Positions 21,631-34,300 of a stretch of 64,000 nucleotides of DNA are shown in pieces. A program made the position numbers and the translations under genes. Under the pieces are notes generated by a model. The model had not been told where the DNA came from. It ran no database searches and saw only the letters and a list, made by a program, of their open reading frames with translations. Source of the stretch: Jacaranda mimosifolia (lineage: Eukaryota; Streptophyta; Magnoliopsida; Lamiales; Bignoniaceae). Each line of letters starts with the position of its first letter. Positions within the stretch are counted from its first letter, which is position 1. The stretch is from NCBI GenBank assembly GCA_018894105.1, contig CM032126.1, forward strand, positions 9,203,001-9,267,000, written 5' to 3'.

Positions 21631-24337
21631 TAAATTATTTCAAAACCTCAACTATTCAAACGTGGCATAAAATTAAATGTCATATGGGATACCACAAATT
21701 GAGGGACTTAGGAAGAAATATATAATATTTGTTCTCACAAACATTACAAATTATGATAACCACATTAATTGTCAAATATAGAGGCGCAATTTTATTGATG
21801 TATTGTTATTTCAGTATACATTAGGACAAAATTTTGTCCTTATAAAAAAGTATTTCAACAAATGAAAAAATAAAATAACTTGAGCTGTTTCAATATCCGA
21901 ACATGCACAAACTCGACATCATCAAATTACGATGAAGATAATTGCACTGTTATTGCAAGAAAACCCGTACAGTTAGTTACTGGGGGTTGTGTAAAAACAT
22001 AGGTTGTCGACCTTTAAACTTTAATATGCTTTAAAAGAGGCTTAAGATCTCCTCTTTTACTATTTGAGTCCAAGTTTTTAACTTTTGTTAAATCAGCAAT
22101 CCAACATTAACAAGATATAAAACCATCACATTTTAAATGAAAATGAACAAGTTTTAGTAAAATGGAATCATTAAATACCACTGTTAATTTTGGAGAACGT
22201 AATCTACACAATGTGAAAGTATTTTTTAAAAATTGTTATGGGAAGACTAAAGAAAATGAGGTAGATAGAAAAAATATGTTTGGAGATAGAGAGTTTCAAA
22301 TTTTAACATTAAGTAGATATATTGACTTCACATTCGAAATAATATGGTTGATCATTTACTTCTTTTCAAATGTAACGATGTTTTTTTCCAAAAAATGATT
22401 GTAGATATATATTTTGAAAAATACGATATAAATTTTGAAAATAGAATTAAAACTCAAGTTAAAATTTAAGATTTGAATATGTAGTTATTTTTTTATTATA
22501 TTTTCAATATATATATATATATATATCACATACCCATCCTACCAAACAAGGTTTCTCCCAAAAACAATGTGAATCCATTTTGAGAGAATGATCCAAAACT
22601 CGCTGTTGCCCCTAAACTTTTGTCATGTATAATTGGTCCTAGAAAATTGATTGATGGACTAATTAAATGAGTATGAACTCAACTTTGTCACTATGCTATA
22701 AATCGATAGCTAGGAAAGAGTGTCTCCATCCCTCAATTTGATAGTGAGAGAGGTAGTGATTTGCCTTTATCTAATGTTCAAAGAGACCTGCACGTCTAAT
22801 TTCACCAATATTTAGAAAGAAAAAAAATTAATTATAGTAAGAGGGTTTTTGACTAAGTTTATTTAAAAGATCTTATAAATTCTTATATTTTTAAATCTTA
22901 TAAAATGTTATATCTCATTTTTAAAATAAGTTATATATTAAAGTGTTTTGATAAAATAAGATTTTAGATATTACAGGATGTTAATAATAGCACTTTTGTA
23001 ATTAAAATGATTTAATTTAAAGGAGTTTGATAAGATCTTGAAAATAGGTTTAAATTTTCTTACTTTTTTAAAGGAGCTTAAAAGACATCTTATTTTAGAA
23101 TTTTATAAACTTCTTTTAAAAAAATTTATCAAATACTTTTTAATATTTTATAAACTCTTAAACATGTTATAAAATATTTTAAGGAGTTATTAAAGACGCA
23201 AATCTAACATAAAATGATAAATTTGCAAAGTTATAGGGATGAGTGAAAATAGACAGAACTAGACAAGTAGCAGGTTTTTCAATTTAACATGCAGTATTAT
23301 CTATTATTGGTGTAATATCATTATTGAAATGTTGTATTGATAGTTCTGATAATGATTGATTTACCTAATCAAGATCTACGTATAATTCGTATATTATAGT
23401 TTTCGAAGTCATTATCAATTTTATTTTATTAACTTTTACAATATGTAATATGATTATTGATAATGCATTTTTAATTTATACATATTGGAGCCATGACATA
23501 GGTGAAATTTAATTTCATCTTAAGTTTATAAAACATAAATTGAAGATAATTATTGTAATAGAATAAAAACAAAATAGACAATATATATATATATATATAT
23601 GTGGATAGAACATATCGTCAATAATTTATCAAAATTTACTAGTTTTTTATTATTTATTTTATCAATGGAAACAATCCGTCTAAATTTGTAATTCCGAGAC
23701 GAATTAGAGACCAAGTTTTCTTATTTTAATTTTCATATTGTTCGAAATGGTTTAGAGACGCAAATTTGCTGTCTGTAAATTCTTATTTCTATAATGCGTG
23801 TTTTCTTGCTACAAATTTTTGTTCCTATAACAATCTTGTTTCACCTCTTTTACATTAAATTAATTACATATTAGTAAAATAATAGCATTTTAACTTTCGA
23901 AAAATAATATTCTATTTCACTAAAAGCCCTTATTATAAGAATTTGCACTTTTCTAACCAAAGTAATAAAAACATTGTTACAAAAAAATTGATCTAATTTA
24001 TTGTATGACGATACATTGGTCATTACAAAAATTATGAGCTTTTATAATAAACAATTATTAACTAGATAATATCATACGTAGAATAATAATATCACATGTC
24101 AAGATCTAAATTCAAGAAGAAGAAAAATGTCCGATTGAGATTGGGGCAGCCCCCAATATAAATATATTACATTACATATCAATTTTTTTTACATAAAGTA
24201 ATAAATACGTATTACTTTTTGTCTACATACAGTTTTTTCATATATAATAATATATCTGATGTAGTTTTTTGTTGTATTACTATTAGATTTGATTGTTAAA
24301 GCATAGAATTTTTAATACCCTTTTTCTTTTAGGGGTG
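21631..24337. other. intergenic AT-rich block, nothing recognised
   Basis: Includes TA dinucleotide runs at about 22507-22527 and 23580-23601. Between 22850 and 23190 many short TTATAAAATTTT-like direct and inverted repeats occur, possibly a decayed TIR element, but no clean ends. No gene. Confidence 0.45.
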
Positions 24338-24605
24338 GGTTTTTTTTTTTTTTTTTTTTGAAGGAAAAGCAATAAGATTCATTAAATATCGTCAAGAGCC
24401 AAAATTTGGCTGATTACAACAAATCTATCACATTGATTTTGGAATAAAGAAAGAATTTTTCTAGTTAAAAAATGAGCACAACGATTAATAGAACGACGTA
24501 TATGATTAAAATTAAAAATAGAAACATATAATATAATCCGGAGAGCATCAGAAACTAGCGGGCCAGTAATAGAAAACTCAATTGATTACTTATTTAATGT
24601 GGATA
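24338..24605 (-). mobile_element. LINE 3' end fragment with RNase H-like domain and tail
   Basis: The minus-strand frame from about 24600 reads EFSITGPLVSDALRIILYVS, then FNHIRRSINRCAHFLTRKIL, and ends FVVISQILALDDI-stop at about 24387. The HIRRS.NR.AH block is the hallmark of the C-terminal RNase H-like domain (RVT_3) of plant non-LTR retrotransposons. The tail is the T run at 24339-24359 on the plus strand, i.e. a poly(A) tail on the minus strand. It is 5'-truncated, as usual for LINE insertions, and unable to move. Confidence 0.75.
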
Positions 24606-25564
24606 TGGGACATGTGGGGCTATCACTTATTCAATTACCTAAATTCTTCTTAGGAATTCAAATAGGATTTTCAAAATCTTCATTGAGCCTTGATCTCTAT
24701 CAAGCCCAATTGAATTAAATCATATTTCATTGTATGATTTAATTTTCTCCAAAATTTTGATATATTACAAGACCTCAACTCAACGATCCAAATCTTCTCA
24801 AGATAATTATAGTGTTCAATTGACTCAATGGTATTGTCTTTATACTTATATGTGTGAGGTCTGAAATTTAAACTCTAACGAGCTCTTAATGTGCGTGCGT
24901 GTACAAATATAAAATACCCTTCTTTATATAATTAGAGGTGAATGATATTTTGTCTAAAATATTTCAGAAACTTTTAGAACAAGAAAATATAATTATAGAT
25001 GTATTACGAAGATATCTTATCATCAATAGAAAACACCATAAACAAGACCTCTTTATAAATATATAGGATGACCAACACAAAATGAGTATTCAACACATTA
25101 ATAGTATAATTTAATATCTTTTGTTTTTTTAACTTGAAGGCAAAAATGTTAATTCCCAACTTCTGTTTGGCAATTTCTTTTAATGAAAACAAATCTATAC
25201 AAAAGTTTTTATGTTATGAAAGAAGAGTTGGTGTTTAATTATTTTAAAAAATAAACATAATTATTAATTATATATATGTATATGTCTGTGCGTAAGATTT
25301 TGGGCAGTTGTGAAACGGGAATTCGTCAAAGCCCACCGGGACCGGACCTCCAAATCAAAGAGCTGACTTGGTCGGTATTAAAGTCCAATTGCATTGAAGT
25401 AAAACACATTACACCCTTCTTTTGTCTTGCTCGTCTACCACAATGCCCCCCAATAATAATCTTTATTCTTCAAGTGATAAATTAATCAATAATGATCATG
25501 ACATGTATAATTTGATGAATTATTATATCTATACTATATATATATATTCTATTGATATATCTTT
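24606..25564. other. intergenic, nothing recognised
   Basis: AT-rich with a GC-richer island at about 25295-25390. No coding similarity or element boundary was recognised. Confidence 0.4.
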
Positions 25565-26045
25565 TATTTTAAAGACTCAAAAGTATCCTATTGTAGGTGT
25601 TAAGAGTCATTAAAAAATCCAAGTTTTTACAATTGACAAAATTTTAATTTGCCAATCAAATTTATAATTTGAAAAAACAAAATATTGAGTTTATTCAAGT
25701 AAATATCATTTATCTGCGAACTTAACTAGCATAATTGGTTTTATTTTACCTCAAACTCCATGACCTAGTTAATTTTTATTTTTATTATATTTAAGTAAAT
25801 TAATGTAGTTGGGAGTGTTTTAATTTTATTTTTGTCTTAGGATTATGGGATAATTTAAACTTTTATTTTTATTAATAAACGGTAAAAGAAGTTGGATAAC
25901 AACATCCCGTCTCTTAGATGACAGGTCTCATCCTATGATAAGGAGCTTTCGCACTGGGTGGAGCATTAGCATTGAACTTTTTATCATACAAAGTATGTAT
26001 AGTATTAGATTGAATAAAATAGTATATTCAATTTAATACCACATT
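25565..26045. repeat. dispersed repeat of unknown family, copy B
   Basis: Partner of 21060-21535 in the same orientation with the landmarks described there. This copy is somewhat longer in the middle (GTAGTTGGGAGTGTTTT insertion near 25808). No coding capacity. Confidence 0.6.
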
Positions 26046-26886
26046 TTGGCTTTTATACATGCACCATGAATATGATAATGTAATTGTCGGGTCTCAAGGC
26101 TAGTTTAGGTAACTCCAAATCAACTTATTTCTCAAATTTTTTAGGTTTAGATTTTTTATTTTATTTTAGTGTAATATTTTATTTTACTTAAAAAATGTAC
26201 ATTGTTTCCCTAAACAGACAATTATTGCTAATCATGTGCAACTGGTGTGCTTCTATTATATAGAATACAAGATAAAATAAATAAATAATAAAATAGATAA
26301 ACTACTCAAAGTGATTTAAAAAAAAAAAAAAAAGCTTTTCATTATAAGAAAGTAAGTAGAAAATGTTATTTGATTTGATATCTCATCTTGTATTTTGTAT
26401 AACATATATTCATAAAATGTATAACATATTTTCACATGGCTATTCTTTCCTTTTAATCTAGCAGAGAAGCCTCCTCTGCCCCCCCAAAAAAAAGAAAAAG
26501 AAAAAGAAAAATCACGAGTGAAGATAGTAATTTAATGAATTAGATTTGGAATGAGTTTGTTAAAAAGGACTTCGCACCTCGAACCCAAAACGCGTGTGGT
26601 ATCATTATACTCATTTTATATTTTTTAAAATGTTTTAAAATACATTCTTTTAATAAAACGAAATATCATCATAACTTCTTCTTTTTTTCCAAAATTTTGA
26701 AGTGTAATGTTGTTAACAAATAATTAATTAGTTAAATATGTCTTAGTTTGTTAAAATATATTTGTTAATTTAATATAAATAAAAAGTAAGAATTGTTTAG
26801 CAGTTTAATTTATATACAATTCTAATTTGTAAGAGTATTTTATATCTGAATATATATATAGAATATACATATTTATGGATGTATAT
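26046..26886. other. intergenic, nothing recognised
   Basis: AT-rich with an A run at 26318-26333 and an AAAGAAAAAG run near 26485-26510. It ends in TATAT, the left target copy of the solo LTR. Confidence 0.5.
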
Positions 26887-27484
26887 TGTAGCACCCCATC
26901 TCAGGATGACACCTAAACTGAGGCACCACTCCAGTTCAAACTTAAATCTCAATTTGTAATACAATCAATAGGCCCATGACAAGCTTTTCAAACTTAATTT
27001 ATCAGAAGCAGCAATAGATTTCAACTAGCAGTCACAACAAAACACAATACATACTATAGTTCAACTCCTGAATACTTAATAAGGTATATACAAGCCTCAG
27101 GTTCTCAATATCAAACTTGGCATATCACCACTTCTCTATTCCAAACTTAGCATTTAAGAAATCCCACATATATACATAAGCACTTGTTCAATTACAAATT
27201 GTATCTTCTCTTTAGCCCAAGCCAGAAATCCCTTTCCATCACCTAATCCTGTCTAAGAAACAAGAATAACACAGGGGGGTCCAAAGGACTTAGTGAGGGA
27301 TAATAGTAACAATAAGCAATGGGGGTCTGTCGAGGAAGAATCAACTCAACATATAGGAATTTAACAAGTAAACGGGTACATTTCAAAGTACAGGCATTAA
27401 CAGATTAGGTAAACAAGCATTATCAAATTCAAGACTGTTAATAGGTACTAGCTCGGGGGTTGTGACTGCCGACTCGAACGATGT

Positions 27485-27562
27485 GGCCAGCTCAACCGCT
27501 TTACTACGGGAGGTATCGCCATCGGCTAACTCAACCGATTTACTATGGGAGGTATCACCGCC
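27485..27562. repeat. 39-bp tandem duplication inside the solo LTR
   Basis: Two adjacent 39-bp units, starting GGCCAGCTCAACCGCTTTAC and GGCTAACTCAACCGATTTAC and each ending near GGGAGGTATC-CC. They differ at about six positions. They lie 220 bp before the hairpin array. Confidence 0.75.
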
Positions 27563-27779
27563 AACTCGCTTGGCCCGGACAACAACCAGAACTAGACCAG
27601 GAACCACACCATCCTTATTACTCCAAGAGCAAGTTTCAAACGATCAAGATACAAGTGCGAACAAGCAAACCCTTACAGAATATGCATTCCAACTAAACGA
27701 GTTAAGACATGCATATCAGATCACCTTATACCAATCAAACAAGTACTTTCATAGCGTGATAGCTTGGCATACAATTGGT

Positions 27780-27925
27780 GTGCCCATACGGACTGTATGG
27801 CGCACTATCCATACGAACTGTATGGCGCATAGCGAATACCTAAGCGGACTGCTTAGTATATTGCGGATACCTATGCGGACCGCATAGTGTATCCTGGACA
27901 TCCAGGCGAACTGCAAGACGTGTCC
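27780..27925. repeat. array of five short hairpins with changing stems
   Basis: Four perfect 6-bp-stem palindromes with a 5-base loop: CCATACGGACTGTATGG (27784-27800), CCATACGAACTGTATGG (27809-27825), CTAAGCGGACTGCTTAG (27840-27856), CTATGCGGACCGCATAG (27871-27887). A fifth, decayed unit is at about 27896-27925 (outer stem GGACA/TGTCC kept). Spacing is 25 then 31, 31 and 31 bases. Stem sequence differs between units but stays complementary, while the loop stays G(G/A)AC(T/C). Unit 4 extends to 12 bp of stem (GGATAC..GTATCC, one bulge). Confidence 0.85.
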
Positions 27926-28169
27926 CAAGTATCCCAGCATTCCACGTAGGATTGGCACTCGACCCAAGTTCAATCTCCAAGCAAGTACAACAAGTACCAA
28001 TCAAGTACATACAAGCCAACTGGCTAGATATCAAGATACAACAAACGAGTATGCCGGCAAGGTATTTGATAACGATTCAAACAGGAACAAGCAAGTATGA
28101 TCAAGAAAAGTACCAAACATGACAGACAAGAGTTCTGGGCGCCAGAACCAACAAGAACGAGTGAACAAG

Positions 28170-28580
28170 TGCTAACCCTCACAGGGGTATACAAGTCAAT
28201 AACAGGTAATGAACAAGTACCGATCAGTTCAGATTTCAATAAACGAGCAAGTACGAGTCAAGCAATTTACGAACAAGTACAATCAAGCAAATTAACCCTC
28301 ATAGGGGTTATGCCACAAGAACAGATAGATATATCGAGGCCACATTGGCAGTCCCGCACAGGGGTTTTCAACAAGTAATGAGGAGCTTATACAAAGCAAT
28401 AACCCAAAGTAGGAGACCCTCACAAGGGCATTCAAATTAGATAACAAATACCAATTGAAATTCAAATAAAATTTAGATTTCAAACAATTAGATTACGGTA
28501 CAGAAATAGAGAACCCACACAGGGGTTTATTCCAATCACAGATAAGTAAAAGAAGTGCCAGGTTGGCAGACCCTCACCTC
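28170..28580. repeat. dispersed ACCCTCACAGGGG motif inside the solo LTR
   Basis: The motif (A)CCC(T)CACAGGGG or a close variant occurs about five times in 400 bp: near 28175, 28296, 28353, 28425 and 28512. Each is itself nearly palindromic (CCCT..AGGG). Function unknown; likely part of the LTR's internal repeat structure. Confidence 0.55.
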
Positions 28581-30100
28581 CGTAATCTTAGATGATACAA
28601 GTCCTACAGATTGTCTATTGGTCCTTGTGACCCACTTCTTCGTCACCTAACCATAATGATATATTTAGTCAGAACCCACTTTAATTCCTAATACATCTTT
28701 ATCATACTTGTTCTTAATTCCAAACTTTACTATTCATCCTATTAACATGATAACTTAAAATGACAATATTGATAAAATTCCATAAATGGCTATAGAACTA
28801 GTCTTGCCACAATAATCTTAATTCTCATATTGTTTCTCCCATCAATAAAGTCAAGTTCTTAACCACATGATCTTCATATTGTCACTTTAATCATCAATTT
28901 GCTTAATGTCCCAACAATTTCCAATAATATCCAATTTAGGTCCTCAATCCATAATCTCAAGTTCAATTTCTTGTCAAATTCATAAATTCCAAATTTGTCA
29001 CTTTGTATAATGTCCAAGTCCACTATACAATCTTCCATAGCATGGGAAAATCAATACATATATATATGGCATATCATCATCCCCAAATTCTATTCTTAGC
29101 ATGGATACAACATTTAATAGGAACATACATATGCATGTACATACATATACTATATATAATTTCTTCAATCCTTTACCACAACTACCAACGGGAGCTCAGA
29201 TCCACGAACCAACTACGCCACTACGTTCATCTCGATGAGAGGAAGACTCTGCCTTCTTGCCGTCGTCGCCAAAAAAGTGAGAAATCACCACCGTTCTGCT
29301 CTTTTTGATGAGAGCTTTCCAACGCCGCCTCCGGTTTCAAGTTCTGCAGCCTGTATCGCCTTCAACAGAGCTCAACATCCTTCAACGAAATTTCTCACCA
29401 TCGTGCTCTAATCGTCGATTCTCATCGTCTCCGTCGTGCCAAACCCACATGCAACACCATATTCTGCTTCTCCATGCTGAGGGCTACCCAAATCACCCCC
29501 CATCAGTCCAAACTGTCGTCAGAAAAGCCAAACCCACTTCCCCGCCGTGGAAAAAAGTCTCGGTCCCTCAACTCTCGCGGTGGCTCACCGGGTTTCAGCC
29601 GTGTATATGTGGAGAAATGTGGCTAGAGGGTGAAGGAGAGTCATTTGGAGGTTTTGGTTTGGTGGTTGGTGGTCGCCGGTGAGAGGTTTGCCGGGGTTGG
29701 TGGTTCGCAGTGGAGGAGAAGAGGAAAAACGAAGAAGAGAAAAAGAAGAAGAAAAAGGAAGAATGAAGGAAAAAGTGTTGCCTGGTTGGTTTTAAAATTG
29801 GACTTTCCAAAATTGCAATTTGGTCCCCAAGGTTTTTAAGCAACCTCCATTAAGCCCTTAAGTTAGAGAAAATTATACTTCTGACCCCTCTCACTAAGGC
29901 TCTTCCATGCAAACCTCAAAATTTTCCCATTTGTGCAATCAAGTCCTTGGAAATTTGCAGTTTAACCCCCAAAAGCTTTAGAATGTGATCCAATTGGATC
30001 TTGCCTAATTGCATTTTAACCCCAAAACTTCCAACTTCCTTGCAATTAAGACTTTTTTCATTATTTTTGAAATATCAAATTTCAGGGGTGTTACATATAT

Positions 30101-32221
30101 ATTAATTTATATATATATATTATGCAATTAATAAAGATACATGTATGCGTTTGGATTGTTCTATTAATAATCTCACATAGTTCCAACACGTGGAGTTTAC
30201 CCCCCTCCCCACTCAAAGAAAAAAAAAAACTCTTAATTTGGAATAAAGGACATAATGGTAATTTCAAATGAAATCTAAACAGATGATCATCTGAATAAAT
30301 GAACTCAAAATGAGTTCGAACTTAATTTTATGTCAGTGCGTCATTTTAATTTTCAATGTCAAATATTATATTACGAACTACTAATGGATCATATCTTACT
30401 TATTTTCATGATCAAACCTGACCACCGCAATACTTTATAAGTTAAGAGAACAAAAATTAAACTCACAAACTAATCTAAATACTCAAGTATTATTTGATAT
30501 CCATCATAAAGAAAGGTGGTCTGTAAGTAAATTCAAATTGAACTTGGTACTCATTTAATAGTTTCGAGGGATTCTTCAATCCTGTTTGATATTCCCTACT
30601 TACTAGTAAATGAAAATTATGCAGAGATTAATTAATTTCATATTTTGTTTGGTATTGAAGATTGTGGAGAAGAATTATAATTCACCATTATCTAATTTGT
30701 TGTATAATATGTGATATTAGTAGAGAGAATTGAATTAAATTTCATTCTATCCATTGATTGAACTTGATAAAAATATTTTTTGTTTCTTTAAAAGGAACAT
30801 TATGGTGATTTTAACAAGTGAAAGCAATCTAATACGGGGTGATCTCACCTTTGGACCATGATTTAAATGAGACTTAAGTATACTCGAAGATAAATGCGGG
30901 CCAACATCTTACTTTAATTTTAAAAATTAAATAAATTGTCGCCCTATACTATACAATCAATTGCCCAAATATTTACAATCATACAAGGCCTTGAAAATAC
31001 ATTAAACCTCAGTCAAAATTTTAAAACTGGTCCTCACAGCATCCGAACAGAATAGCGTGTTTCGATACAGCTATTGAAATGCATCCAAACAGGTGCTACA
31101 TCATTAGGATTACAAATATATAAAACAATTAATCTAAGTTAGATCATTTGCAAATTGTTGTAGTTGAATTTTATACTTCAATTGTTATTTAAAAAACCTA
31201 TTAATGAATTAATATCATTCTTAATAATTTTAATAGTTTTAGTAATTAATAGCCATAAAACTGGCATGAATAAAATCATTGTTTCAAAAGAAAAATAAAA
31301 AGAAAGAAATAAATAGTGTGCAAGTAATAATCTTAAATCTTGAATATGAGAATATATAATATTACCATTTTCTTAGCATTTTGGTCCTGAGTAAGTATTG
31401 CAAATGATTCTATTTGTCCAAAATTTTGTTTTGAAAATAATTGCATTAGTTGGGCCAGTTCAATCCCTTTGTGAGGAGGCACATCTTTATTCAAAGTTAC
31501 ATATTATTACTGCGAATAAAATTAAAATTTTTTATCTTCAAAATTTTCTAGGACATAATAAAATATTTTCTTAGTTGAGGGAGCAAAACACATATATTTC
31601 ATAATTTGAAGGGCCAAACTACTACATGCATATAGTTGAGGGAAGCCAAATGAAATTCATCCTCTGTTTGGATTAAGGAAGATAGTGAGGAAAAAAAGAA
31701 AGAAAATGTAAATGTGCAAACATTAAAGTATAAAGTCTCAAAATACAAAAAAAAAAAAAAAATTCCTTAACATTTTTCGCATTAAAATTCAAAGTTCCAA
31801 CATTAGTCTTAGAGATAGGAAAAGGTTGTTTAATGGATCATCTTCTGCAAAACTCAATGCAAGCTTGGAATGGCACTCAATTATCACAAATTAGGATGCT
31901 ATGCTTTATTTGGAATTTAGATTTCCATGTGATAAAAGAAAAAGAAATAAAAGGATAAAAGATAAAGCACAACTATTATTATTTGATACTGAAAAACAAA
32001 TATTGTTATTTGATACTAAAATTTTTTTTTAACTTTTTTTGGTTAAAATTCAAAACCAAACATATCCTAAATGCACCGTCCTTTTGAACATTTCACAAAT
32101 AATCTCATTTCATAATTCATACCATCGGAATATTATATAAAATAATATTAGTAATGTTTGGTTATATTTCTAAAATAAAATTATTTTGAAAGATCATAGG
32201 TGGTAACCGAACAAATTATGG
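30101..32221. other. intergenic, nothing recognised
   Basis: AT-rich with no coding similarity. A-rich runs at 30219-30229 and 31747-31761 are the only simple structures. Confidence 0.45.
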
Positions 32222-32766
32222 TTGTGCTTGGTTGTGGAAATTTTTTCCAAATTTTGTTTCTTTGAGTTGAAAAATTGGAGTGGTGATTGCTTGTGGATAA
32301 ATTTTCACTCTCCAAAAAATATTCCTCTCCTCCTTATTTCATATTTGAAATTTCCCTCCAAAATGGATTCCTCTCCTCTATTTCAAATTTCTTTGGAGCT
32401 GTTTGGTTTTATTTCCATTTTCAATTTTCATTTCCATCATTTCTATACTTGTGAGAATTAGTCATGTGATGTGATGTGGAAATAAAAATGTATTTGGATG
32501 AAATGTTTGGAAATGTAATGATTATGTAGGTTGTAGGTGGACATATATAGAAATAATGGAATAGAGAGAGAAGATATATAGGTTATTGGAAAAAGATATA
32601 TAGATTGTTGGAGAATGTGTTTTGAAAATGAAAATTTAAATTATGTTGGGTGAAATTTTTAAAAAGTGATGTTTCTATTTTGGAATAGTAAAAATGGGGT
32701 TTGCAAATAAAACCAAACACCCCCAAAAGCTTTCTCTCAAAAAATGGATTCTCCTTCCCAAGCAAA
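32222..32766. mobile_element. decayed TIR element carrying a nested Harbinger MITE
   Basis: The left end GTGCTTGGTTGTGGAAATTT and the complement of the right end (TTTGCTTGGGAAGGAGAATCC) match imperfectly around GCTTGG. AATGGATTC(T)CTC motifs appear on both sides of the inner insertion (32361 and 32741), as expected if one element was split. Boundaries are approximate and no target duplication was found. Confidence 0.4.
32395..32724. mobile_element. Harbinger-type MITE, copy 2 (330 bp)
   Basis: The same family as 10014-10340: it starts GGAGCTGTTTGGTTTTATTT and ends AAATAAAACCAAACACCCCC, with long shared interior segments (AAATGTATTTGGATGAAATG, GTAGGTTGTAGGTGGA). It has a small internal duplication of AAGATATATAG near 32570-32600. 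Flanking bases are TTT and AAA, so no target duplication survives. Confidence 0.8.
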
Positions 32767-32819
32767 CTTTTGAAAATTTTCTCTTGTTTTTTCATCCACC
32801 TATATACATAAGGTTTAAT

Positions 32820-33600
32820 TCTACATAATTAATTAATAATATATAATTATATTTACTCATAATATTTTAATATGTATTTAAAATTATTTTCATAATATAT
32901 AATTATATTTACACGTAATATTTTTATATTTAATAATTTTTTTCATAATATAATTATTTACATGCATATATTAACATTTAAATTAAAACATATCATAATA
33001 TGTAGTTATGATTACACATAATATTTTTATATTAAAATATTATTTTTTTTAATAAAGTTATTTTAATGTATATTTAAATATTTTAAATAAAATTATTTTC
33101 ATAGTACGTATATATCCATATGTAATATTTTAATATTTAAATAGAATTAATTTTGTAATAAATAATTATATTTACACGTTTAAATTATTTTCCTAATACA
33201 TAATTATATTTGCACATAATATTTTGTTGTTTAAACAAAATTATTTATAATATAATTATTTTCATAATATATAATTATATGTACACATTATACTGTATTA
33301 TTTTCCTAATACATAATTATATTTGCACATAATATTTTATTATTTAAACAAAATTATTTATAATATAATTATTTTCATAATATCTAATTATATGTACACA
33401 TTATACTATATTATTTAACTAAAGTTACTTCATAATATGTATTTATATTTACACGTTAAATTTTTTTTATTTAAATAAAATTATTTTTTAGTAATATAAT
33501 TATTCGCACGTATATTTTAATATTTTATAATATTATTTTCTGCATATATAAGTATATACACATTTATTTCAATATAAAATTAATTTTTTTAAAATTTCAA
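32820..33600. repeat. AT-rich tandem array including a recent 113-bp duplication
   Basis: Repeated units of the type CATAATATATAATTATATTT, ACACATAATATTTTA, TTTAAACAAAATTATTT run through the block. The two clearest units, 33185-33297 and 33298-33410, are a head-to-tail duplication of period 113 with only a few differences; the others are much more diverged. Extremely AT-rich and non-coding; it could act as a matrix-attachment or unwinding region, which is speculation. Confidence 0.7.
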
Positions 33601-34300
33601 TTAATTAAATCATTGCATAAATTCATTATTATATTTTAGTATGTGTATTATAAGACATTCTAAAGGATATTTTATTCTAATAACTTATATATAAACATTA
33701 TATAAAAAGTATTACATACACAGTATTTTAACTTATAACTTACAATCAATCACCATCTCACAAGCTTTTCTTAAAAAAAACCTCACAATCAAATACTATC
33801 TCATAACTTTTTCTCACAAAAAATCTCATAGTCAATCACCATTTTATAACTTTCATCTACCACATTAACTATAATAATTATATTTTCACATATTACATTA
33901 ACTGTAATCATTACATTTTTATTTAACAAACAATATTATTTTCATAAAAAAAAATTTAATCTCATAAACAAAAAAATCTTACTATCTTCTCTAAAAAATG
34001 AGAAATGAGAAATGAGAGCACAAATAATTACCCCCTAGACCCCACCCACACCCCAAAAAATAATAAATAAATAAAGAAGAGACAGAAAAATTGCATGGCC
34101 CGCTGCAGAAGATGAAGGCGTACAGAAGCGCTAAACGACAAAGACGGGATTAGAAAATAAAAAATAAAAAATAAAAAATAAAAGAAGGGCAGGAATTTAT
34201 TTGATGCCTTTAATGGTGCTGCTGGTGGTGGTGGTGTGTACATTCATTATTACTTCGTAGTATGTATTTTGTATGTAACAATTTTTTAATCAGAAAATAG
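33601..34300. other. intergenic, AT-rich, distal NF-YA promoter side
   Basis: 33720-33940 holds repeated AATCTCACAA/CTCATAA motifs much like 45100-45290, suggesting a shared decayed repeat. 34155-34182 is an ATAAAA run. No gene; a minus-strand frame at 34243-34028 is low-complexity. Confidence 0.4.

Larger units (their letters stand above)
26887..30095 (-). mobile_element. solo LTR of a long-LTR gypsy element (Tekay/Del-like), 3.2 kb
   Basis: Ends are TGTAGCACCCC and GGGGTGTTACA, the TGTAACACCCC type common in Tekay/Del chromoviruses, flanked by TATAT on both sides (26882-26886 and 30096-30100). Only one copy exists in the window and no internal region adjoins it, so it is a solo LTR left by recombination between two LTRs. 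The orientation call (minus) rests on the pyrimidine-rich segment 29770-29700 and the 5'-type sequence that follows the GGGGTGTTACA end on that strand. Open frames inside (for example 29305-29682 plus, 29843-29595 minus) are low-complexity and not genes. The TATAT duplication lies in TA-rich DNA, so it is only moderate evidence. Confidence 0.75.

Noticed and set aside
29305..29843. Open frames of 125 (plus) and 82 (minus) codons
   Set aside because: Inside the solo LTR leader region, low-complexity Ser/Pro/Lys-rich, no domain.
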